Assembly: GCA_017399005.1 (NCBI GenBank)
Contig: JAFQEO010000023.1
Span: forward strand, 1-64,000
Direction of reading: 5' to 3'
DNA length: 64,000 nt
Source of the DNA: Peptococcaceae bacterium
Lineage (GTDB): Bacteria; Bacillota; Peptococcia; Peptococcales; Peptococcaceae
The notes beneath the pieces were generated by a model, which worked only from the letters and a program-made list of their open reading frames with translations, was not told the origin of the DNA and made no database searches. Positions 58,754-64,000 of this stretch are shown piece after piece. Positions within the stretch are counted from its first letter, which is position 1. Every line of letters starts with the position of its first letter. The position numbers were made by a program, and so were the translations under genes.

Positions 58754-61105
58754 ATGAACAAACAGATTTTAAATGAACAGGAAATCCTACTGCTGGATAA
58801 ATGGTGGAGAGCTTCCAACTATTTATCGGCAGGACAGCTTTATTTACTGGATAATCCGCTTCTGGAAACACCGCTTACCAGAGAACAGATTAAGCGTAAA
58901 ATTGTTGGCCACTGGGGGACCGTACCAGGGCAGAACTTTATTTACACCCACTTGAACCGTATGATAAAAAAATACGACCTGAATATGATTTATCTTTCCG
59001 GGCCAGGGCATGGCGGCAATGCCATGGTGGCACAGTCCTGGATGGATGGAAGCTACAGTGAGGTCTATCCAAATGTAGGGCAGGATAAAGACGGGCTGCA
59101 GAAAATGTTTAAGCAGTTTTCTTTCCCTGGCGGAATTTCCAGCCATGTAGCGCCGGAAGTGCCGGGTTCCATTCATGAAGGCGGCGAACTGGGGTATTCG
59201 CTGGCGCATGCATTTGGCGCCGTGTTTGACAATCCGGATTTAATCGCCGCCTGTGTGGTAGGTGACGGTGAGGCTGAAACCGGGCCGCTGGCCACTGCAT
59301 GGCAGAGCAATAAATTTTTAAGCCCTGTAACCGATGGTGCGGTATTGCCGATATTACATCTGAACGGTTATAAAATTGCCAACCCGACCATTCTGGCTCG
59401 TATTCCGAAAGAAGATTTACAGAAATTCTTTGAAGGTATGGGCTGGAAACCATACTTCGTGGAAGGCAGTAATCCTGCCTGTATGCATGAAGCAATGGCA
59501 GCTGCTCTGGAGCAGGCATATCAGGATATTCAGGCAATTCAGCAGACGGCAAGAAACGGCAGCCTGAAACTGCCTTACTACTGGCCGATGATTGTTCTGC
59601 GTGCTCCAAAAGGCTGGACCGGGCCGAAAGAAGTAGACGGTAAAAAAATTGAAGATACCTTCCGCGCACATCAGGTTCCAATTAACATGAGCAAACCGGA
59701 ACATGTGCAGATGGTGGAAGCGTGGCTTAGAAGCTATAAACCGGAAGAACTGTTTACGGCTGATGGCGATTTAGTGCCGGAACTGAAGGCTTTTGCGCCG
59801 GAAGGGAATCGCCGTATGGCGGCCAATCCGCATGCAAACGGGGGGCTTCTGCTGCGCGATTTAAAACTTCCTGATTTTAGAGAATATGCGCTGGATGTGC
59901 CGGAACCGGGTGCTGTGGAAGCGCAGGATATGCTGGAACTGGGTGCTTTTGTGCGTGATATTGTAAAAATGAATCCGCAGACGTTCCGCATTTTCGGGCC
60001 GGATGAAACCATGTCTAACCGTTTGAATAAAGTGTTTGAAGTGACCGGCCGCACCTGGAATGCGGAAACCGTAGACGGCGATGAATATCTGGACGGCACC
60101 GGCCGTATTGTGGATTCTATGCTGTCTGAACACTGCTGCGAAGGGTGGCTGGAAGGTTATCTGCTGACAGGCCGTCATGGTATTTTTAACAGTTATGAGG
60201 CATTTATCCGCATTGTGGATTCCATGGCATCCCAGCATGCAAAATGGCTGAAAGTAACCAGTGAACTTCCATGGAGAGCGGAAATCTCGTCCCTGAACTA
60301 TATTCTGTCGTCTAATGTATGGCAGCAGGATCATAACGGCTATACCCATCAGGACCCTGGTTTTATCGACCATCTGGCTAACAAAAAAGCCGATGTGGTT
60401 CGTATGTACTTCCCGCCGGATACCAACTGTCTGTTAAGCTGTTTTGACCATTGTGTGCGGAGTAGAAACTATATCAATGTTATGGTAACATCCAAACATG
60501 CCCGTCCACAGTGGCTTAACATGGAGCAGGCAGTGAAACACTGCACCCAGGGCATCGGCATCTGGGAATGGGCATCCAGTGATGCCGGCAGTGAACCGGA
60601 TATCGTAATGGCGTGTTGCGGCGATGCACCGACACTGGAAACACTGGCAGCCGTATCCATTCTGCGTGAGAAACTGCCGGAACTGAAAGTGCGTGTGGTG
60701 AATGTGGTGGATCTTATGCGTCTGCAGGATACCTCCCAGCATCCACATGGCTTGACCCAGTCCGACTACGACATGATTTTCACCAAAGATAAGCCGATTC
60801 TGTTTGCATATCACGGCTATCCATCGCTGATTCACGAACTGACCTATCGCAGAACCAACAAGGATTTACACGTTCGCGGTTACAAAGAAGAAGGCACCAT
60901 CACGACACCGTTTGATATGCGTGTGCAGAACGACATTGACCGCTTCCATCTGGTTATCGATGCTATTAAATTAATCCCTGCGCTCGCCAACAAAGGCGCA
61001 GCCGTTGTACAGGAAATGAAAGATAAACTGGTAGAGCATAACCAGTACATCCGCGAATACGGCGTTGATATGCCGGAAGTCGCCGAATGGAAATGGAGTA
61101 AGTAG
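58754..61105 (+). CDS. xfp: Phosphoketolase (xylulose-5-phosphate/fructose-6-phosphate)
   Basis: A 783-residue thiamine diphosphate enzyme that splits xylulose-5-phosphate or fructose-6-phosphate into acetyl phosphate and a smaller sugar phosphate. Typical segments are [36 protein letters not shown], the ThDP-binding [16 protein letters not shown] and CCGDAPTLE. The length is standard. The ATG at 58754 follows GGAGG at a good distance. A terminator closes it. It would route pentoses to acetyl phosphate. Confidence 0.95.
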   Translation: MNKQILNEQEILLLDKWWRASNYLSAGQLYLLDNPLLETPLTREQIKRKIVGHWGTVPGQNFIYTHLNRMIKKYDLNMIYLSGPGHGGNAMVAQSWMDGSYSEVYPNVGQDKDGLQKMFKQFSFPGGISSHVAPEVPGSIHEGGELGYSLAHAFGAVFDNPDLIAACVVGDGEAETGPLATAWQSNKFLSPVTDGAVLPILHLNGYKIANPTILARIPKEDLQKFFEGMGWKPYFVEGSNPACMHEAMAAALEQAYQDIQAIQQTARNGSLKLPYYWPMIVLRAPKGWTGPKEVDGKKIEDTFRAHQVPINMSKPEHVQMVEAWLRSYKPEELFTADGDLVPELKAFAPEGNRRMAANPHANGGLLLRDLKLPDFREYALDVPEPGAVEAQDMLELGAFVRDIVKMNPQTFRIFGPDETMSNRLNKVFEVTGRTWNAETVDGDEYLDGTGRIVDSMLSEHCCEGWLEGYLLTGRHGIFNSYEAFIRIVDSMASQHAKWLKVTSELPWRAEISSLNYILSSNVWQQDHNGYTHQDPGFIDHLANKKADVVRMYFPPDTNCLLSCFDHCVRSRNYINVMVTSKHARPQWLNMEQAVKHCTQGIGIWEWASSDAGSEPDIVMACCGDAPTLETLAAVSILREKLPELKVRVVNVVDLMRLQDTSQHPHGLTQSDYDMIFTKDKPILFAYHGYPSLIHELTYRRTNKDLHVRGYKEEGTITTPFDMRVQNDIDRFHLVIDAIKLIPALANKGAAVVQEMKDKLVEHNQYIREYGVDMPEVAEWKWSK

Positions 61106-61121
61106 AATATTGTAAACAGTA

Positions 61122-61145
61122 GGGGCGTCGTTTCGGCGCCCTTTG
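61122..61145 (+). terminator. Intrinsic terminator of xfp
   Basis: GGGCG (61123-61127) pairs with CGCCC (61137-61141) around TCGTTTCGG, followed by TTTG. The T run is weak. Confidence 0.6.
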
Positions 61146-61175
61146 TATATGGTTTTGTAGTTGTTCGATTAATTT

Positions 61176-61262
61176 TTTGTTGACTTTCATCATAATTTTA
61201 TTGTAAATATTTTTTGAATGCACACCAACTTTGTTGACTTATATCGTAATTATACATATAAT
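61176..61262 (+). promoter_or_regulatory. Duplicated promoter/operator of the AbiE operon
   Basis: Two direct repeats of 25 bp (61176-61200 and 61230-61254, 21 of 25 identical) each start TTTGTTGACTT. The second provides TTGACT (61234-61239) with a TATAAT at 61257-61262 after 17 bp, so it is the promoter. The first has no good -10. AbiEi-type antitoxins bind repeats in their own promoter, so these are its likely operators. Confidence 0.7.
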
Positions 61263-61293
61263 ATTATTAAGTTGTCACAACCGAGGTGAGAGA

Positions 61294-61887
61294 ATGGATT
61301 ACACGACAAAACTTACTGCTATTGCAAAATCGCATGGTGGAATTATTCAAACGAAAGTAGCAGCGCAACACGGCATTTCCAAAGCGATGCTTTATAAGTT
61401 ATGCAAAGAAGATAAAATTTATCGCATTGCAAAAGGACAGTACATTCTTCCCGATGATATGCAGGATGAATTACTGGCAATCAGCAACCGTTCGGAAAAA
61501 GTAATCTTTTCTCACGAAACAGCGCTTTATCTTCACGGAATTTCTGATCGCACACCATTTGAGCATACAGTTACAGCACCGTCCGGTTGTATTCCGTCTG
61601 CGGCAATTAAAGCTGAATGCAGGGTATATTATATCAAACCTGAGCTGTTTGAAATGGGAAAAACAACTCTAAGGACACCTGCAGGAAACAGCGTTCCTGT
61701 ATATGATCTTGAACGAACAATCTGTGATGTAATTCGCAGCCGTAATAAAGTGGGAACAGAAACTTTCCTTGCGGCATTGAAGCTGTATGCGGTGAATCCA
61801 AAGAAAAATTTGAACAAATTAAACTCTTATGCAAAAAAGATGCGGGTATCTAATATCCTGCGCCAGTATTTGGAGGTGCTTCTGTGA
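61294..61887 (+). CDS. AbiEi-family antitoxin
   Basis: A 197-residue protein with an N-terminal winged helix (IIQTKVAAQHGISKAMLYKLCKEDKIYRIAKGQYIL) and the AbiEi C-terminal part (VYDLERTICDVIRSR). In type IV AbiE systems it represses its promoter and counteracts the AbiEii toxin without binding it tightly. The ATG at 61294 has GAGGTGAG upstream. Its stop overlaps the toxin start (GTGA). Confidence 0.92.
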   Translation: MDYTTKLTAIAKSHGGIIQTKVAAQHGISKAMLYKLCKEDKIYRIAKGQYILPDDMQDELLAISNRSEKVIFSHETALYLHGISDRTPFEHTVTAPSGCIPSAAIKAECRVYYIKPELFEMGKTTLRTPAGNSVPVYDLERTICDVIRSRNKVGTETFLAALKLYAVNPKKNLNKLNSYAKKMRVSNILRQYLEVLL

Positions 61888-62708
61888 GTAATGCAATGAG
61901 CTTGAAAGCAAAAATTCGTAATATCGCCAAACAGAAGAATATTCCTGCACAAGTTATTTTGCAGAACTATATGTTTGAGCGTTTGCTTGTCCGTCTTTCT
62001 GCATCCGAATATAAAGAAAAATTTGTATTAAAGGGCGGTATGCTGGTGGCAGCACTGGTTGGATTGGACAATCGAGCCACGATGGATCTGGATACGACAT
62101 TAAAGAATCTGCCCCTCACACCGGAAACAATCCATTGCGCATTGGAGCAGATCTGTACCATCCCCTTTGATGATGATGTGATTTTTGAAATCGGAACTAT
62201 CTCGCCAATACGGGAGGATGACATTTACGGCGGCTATCGTGTTATGCTGAATGCAAGGTTTGATACACTGCTGACGCCGCTCAGTATTGATGTGTCCACC
62301 GGCGATGTGATTACGCCTTATGCGGTACGTTACAACTTCACTGAAATTTTCGATGACGAAAAATCTTACGAATTGTGGGCATATAACATTGAAACCGTTA
62401 TGGCGGAAAAGGTAGAAACTATATTGCGGCGCAGTGTGTTCAATACGCGTCCCAGAGATTTTTACGATGCCTACATATTGACCACTACACAGAAGTTCAA
62501 TAAAGCGGTGTTTGCAGAGGCTCTGAAAGCAACAGCAAACCATCGCGGTACTACTCAACAGATTGCAGATGTGTCTGACATTCTTCACAACATCGAAGAA
62601 AGTCCGGAGCTCCAAACAATGTGGGATAAGTACCGCAAGCAATTCTCATACGCTAAGGATATTGAGTACAGTCAGATTATGGCTGTGCTGAAAATGCTCA
62701 TGGAATAA
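61884..62708 (+). CDS. AbiEii/nucleotidyltransferase toxin
   Basis: A 274-residue DNA polymerase beta-fold nucleotidyltransferase. The motifs FVLKGGMLVAALVG, then ATMDLDTTLKN (catalytic Asp pair) are present, with the AEKVETIL and RPRDFYDAYIL blocks of the AbiEii family. Known AbiEii members inhibit growth by modifying tRNA-type substrates and give abortive phage infection. The GTG start has GGAGG eight bases upstream. Confidence 0.93.
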   Translation: MSNAMSLKAKIRNIAKQKNIPAQVILQNYMFERLLVRLSASEYKEKFVLKGGMLVAALVGLDNRATMDLDTTLKNLPLTPETIHCALEQICTIPFDDDVIFEIGTISPIREDDIYGGYRVMLNARFDTLLTPLSIDVSTGDVITPYAVRYNFTEIFDDEKSYELWAYNIETVMAEKVETILRRSVFNTRPRDFYDAYILTTTQKFNKAVFAEALKATANHRGTTQQIADVSDILHNIEESPELQTMWDKYRKQFSYAKDIEYSQIMAVLKMLME

Positions 62709-62728
62709 AAGCGAAAACGGAATAAAAA

Positions 62729-62765
62729 TATCCCCACAGTTAAAGTATTACTGATTGCGGGGATA
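62729..62765 (+). other. Hairpin upstream of the type I toxin
   Basis: TATCCCC (62729-62735) pairs with GGGGATA (62759-62765) over a 23-base loop. It lies between the AbiEii stop and the toxin gene and could lie in the toxin mRNA leader. Confidence 0.4.
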
Positions 62766-62794
62766 CATTGCATACGGTTTGCCCTATAAGGGGG

Positions 62795-62893
62795 GTGGTA
62801 GTCATAGTTACATGGGAAGGGTTATTGTGCGTTATTGCAGCTGCCTCGCTCATTGTTAAGATTATCGCCTTGATAATGGGCAAGAAACAGTAA
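62795..62893 (+). CDS. Holin-like type I toxin peptide, start codon uncertain
   Basis: A hydrophobic peptide of about 29-32 residues, containing VTWEGLLCVIAAASLIV and ending IMGKKQ, resembles the putative holin-like toxins (Hol-Tox family) of type I systems. The ribosome site AAGGGGGG (62788-62795) is best placed for the ATA at 62804, where relatives usually have ATG before VTW. The only standard start in frame is GTG at 62795, which overlaps that site. So the gene may have a damaged or an unusual start. An antisense RNA promoter lies downstream on the other strand. Confidence 0.55.
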   Translation: MVVIVTWEGLLCVIAAASLIVKIIALIMGKKQ

Positions 62894-62902
62894 TTTGATT
62901 AA

Positions 62903-62995
62903 ATAAAAAATTACTCCCGTCTATGACCTGGAAAATCGTGACGGGAGCAATCCACACATTTTTGAGGGCGAGCCGTTAGGCTTTCTCTCTTTTCT
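62903..62995 (-). ncRNA. Antisense RNA of the type I toxin system
   Basis: On the minus strand TTGACG (63029-63024), a 16-bp spacer and TATAAT (63007-63002) form a strong promoter. The transcript would start near 62995 and end at the hairpin ACTCCCGTC/GACGGGAGT (62941-62947 with 62914-62920) followed by a run of T on that strand (plus-strand A tract 62901-62910). It would overlap the 3' end of the toxin mRNA, typical of type I antitoxins. Confidence 0.65.
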
Positions 62996-63059
62996 ATTTT
63001 TATTATAGCAAAATGAAATTATTCGTCAAGAAGAATATTTTGCATATATAAAAAAACTG

Positions 63060-63230
63060 GCTCTGGAGAATGAATAAATCCCCGTCGCTTGAACTTCTTA
63101 AAGCAGAGGCCGAAGGCAGCCGGTCAAGAGTGCGTAGCATGCCGTTTTACGGCACTTATGCCCTTGACAGTCTGATTCGGTTCTGCTAAAAGAGATTCCG
63201 GCGACGGGGAATTTTAATAATCTCCAGAGC
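63060..63230. repeat. Giant imperfect palindrome E3
   Basis: GCTCTGGAGA (63060-63069) pairs with TCTCCAGAGC (63221-63230), TCCCCGTCGC (63079-63088) with GCGACGGGGA (63201-63210), and AGCAGA plus CCGAA with TTCGG and TCTGCT further in. Near the apex GTCAAG/CTTGAC encloses GCCGT-TTT-ACGGC. The whole 171 bp can fold as one hairpin. A T tract follows it on the minus strand. Same architecture as E1 and E2, with other sequence. Confidence 0.7.
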
Positions 63231-63292
63231 TTCGGGGTAAGGGCAGAGCCCATAATACTTTATAAATGTTTTTAAAGTTTAAATGTTTTCAG

Positions 63293-63451
63293 GTGTAAGG
63301 ATGTATGAAATGTATACATTCCAGTAACCTTTCTGATATTTTTGTTTTTTCAGGGAAAGAGTATAGAAAAAATATACATCTTTACACAAATCGCATGGTT
63401 GACACAAAAAGTTTACATAAAAGTTTACATGGAGTGTTCAGGAGTTTACAT
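63293..63451. repeat. Iteron-like element B (word about GTGTAAA)
   Basis: Forward words start at 63293 (GTGTAAG), 63301 (ATGTATG) and 63310 (ATGTATA). AT-rich DNA follows. Reversed words start at 63373 (TATACAT) and 63381 (TTTACAC). The core GGTTGA is at 63397-63402. Reversed words TTTACAT start at 63412, 63424 and 63445, with a degenerate copy at 63435, so they are spaced about one helical turn. The first word starts 104 bp before the core, as in elements A and C. Element C begins six bases after it. Confidence 0.7.
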
Positions 63452-63456
63452 ACATT

Positions 63457-63605
63457 GATGACGAAATGACAGGATGACGAGATTTTTTATATCTTCTTCT
63501 GTATTTTTAAAATTTTCAAAGGGATATAGGAAAAAAGTTGTCATCTCGTCATTTTTCCCATGGTTGAGCGAAATTTTCGTCATAAAGTCGTCATCTTTTC
63601 GTCAT
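63457..63605. repeat. Iteron-like element C (word ATGACGA)
   Basis: Forward words start at 63458, 63466 (ATGACAG) and 63474, spaced exactly 8 bp. AT-rich DNA follows. Reversed words start at 63538 (TTGTCAT) and 63546 (TCGTCAT). The core GGTTGA is at 63562-63567 within CCCATGGTTGAGC. Reversed words TCGTCAT start at 63577, 63588 and 63599, spaced exactly 11 bp. The spacer shares TTTTC, GGGA and an AGAAAAAA-like stretch with element B. The rest of the 62709-63643 gap holds the toxin locus, E3 and element B. Confidence 0.75.
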
Positions 63606-63643
63606 CGGAGATGGGAAGTCATCATCTGTTGATGAATATGGGG

Positions 63644-64000
63644 TTACCGTTTACACAAAGCGTACAGATAGCGCACCAGTACATAGGTTACCATGATGAC
63701 GGCTATTATCTGTTCGGCCATTACCATTCCGTGCAGAGCAGACGGAATGGTAATGTTGATATTTTCGAGATAAAGGAGCAGTTTCTGCATGGCAACGGCA
63801 GGAATGACAAATGGAAAGGTCAGTGCCCCATAGCTTGGATAAAACGGGAGCCGCAGAATACCGGGCAGCCGGGTTAATACAAATACATAGGCAATCTGTG
63901 CAATCAGTGTAAAGAGAATGGTTAATACCGGTTCCGGTTCCGGGATTGCGGTCAGATAACCTGCCAGCACCAGATTGAATGGTGCAGCCAGAATACAGAT
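63644..64000 (-). CDS. TDT-family (TehA/SLAC1-like) transporter, 5' part cut by window edge
   Basis: The frame is open from the right edge (119 codons including the stop), so the N-terminus is outside. Four hydrophobic helices are visible, with ILAAPFNLVLAGYLTAIPEPEP, and PFYPSYGALTFPFVIPAVAMQKL near the end, matching the C-terminal part of the tellurite-resistance/dicarboxylate transporter family. The substrate cannot be assigned. It points away from the accessory block and ends next to element C. Confidence 0.8.
   Translation of the reverse strand: MCILAAPFNLVLAGYLTAIPEPEPVLTILFTLIAQIAYVFVLTRLPGILRLPFYPSYGALTFPFVIPAVAMQKLLLYLENINITIPSALHGMVMAEQIIAVIMVTYVLVRYLYALCKR

Noticed and set aside
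63560-63877. A plus-strand frame starting at element C and overlapping the TDT gene
   Set aside because: It is antisense to the TDT transporter C-terminus and reads through the iteron words.

Overview
The window is a piece of a Bacillota chromosome of moderate GC. Three things point there: the gene order radA-disA-yacL-ispD-ispF-gltX-cysE-cysS, the order MurJ/SpoVB-mazG-HU-rqcP, and a cysteine T-box leader. SleB, YpeB, SpoIID and SpoVB homologues indicate an endospore former or a recent descendant of one. Placement in the Negativicutes is my guess from overall flavour and is not proven. No rRNA, tRNA, CRISPR array or intact insertion sequence was seen.

Layout. 1-3.4 kb: a DUF5808-type membrane protein running off the left edge with its GntR repressor, a GNAT enzyme, a small coiled-coil protein, a giant hairpin and DUF554. 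3.6-7.1 kb: a folate operon (folC, HD hydrolase, folP, folB-folK fusion). 7.2-12.2 kb: an acyltransferase, an iteron-like element (A), CarD, the spore-cortex pair sleB-ypeB, an L,D-transpeptidase and an HD hydrolase. 12.3-15.6 kb: a probable vitamin B6 module (MocR regulator, ECF S component, class V aminotransferase like pyridoxamine-pyruvate aminotransferase). 15.7-25.8 kb: the conserved housekeeping block from radA to cysS, with a Cys T-box. 25.9-32.1 kb: a BlaI/MecI repressor with two tandem M56 (BlaR1-type) sensor proteases. 32.1-38.3 kb: hicBA between identical hairpins, a sirtuin, dinB, an ECF sigma factor with its anti-sigma partner, and a SMI1/KNR4 protein. 38.4-44 kb: tatA, tatC, a PRC-barrel protein, a FeoA-like protein, two XRE regulators and a second acyltransferase. 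44-50 kb: nadE, ogt, an EamA exporter, a PAP2 phosphatase and an IMP dehydrogenase. 50-54 kb: a TAXI-TRAP uptake operon. 54.4-61.1 kb: a flippase, mazG, HU, rqcP, a SpoIID-like lipoprotein and phosphoketolase. 61.2-63.6 kb: an accessory block with an AbiE toxin-antitoxin pair, a holin-like type I toxin with antisense RNA, a giant hairpin and two iteron-like elements. 63.6-64 kb: the end of a TDT-family transporter.

The most striking observation is a family of three noncoding elements (8348-8505, 63293-63451, 63457-63605) with one shared architecture. Each has three forward 7-8 bp words, about 55 bp of AT-rich DNA, two reversed words, a conserved GGTTGA core, and three or four reversed words at helical (about 11 bp) spacing. 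The words differ in every copy (TGTAGGA, about GTGTAAA, ATGACGA), yet the first forward word starts 104 bp before GGTTGA and the next reversed word starts 15 bp after it in all three. This resembles an iteron-flanked replication origin or a set of transposase-binding ends, but no replication or transposase gene is nearby. A second set is three long imperfect palindromes (2539-2695, 44101-44283, 63060-63230), all lying between converging genes and unrelated in sequence.
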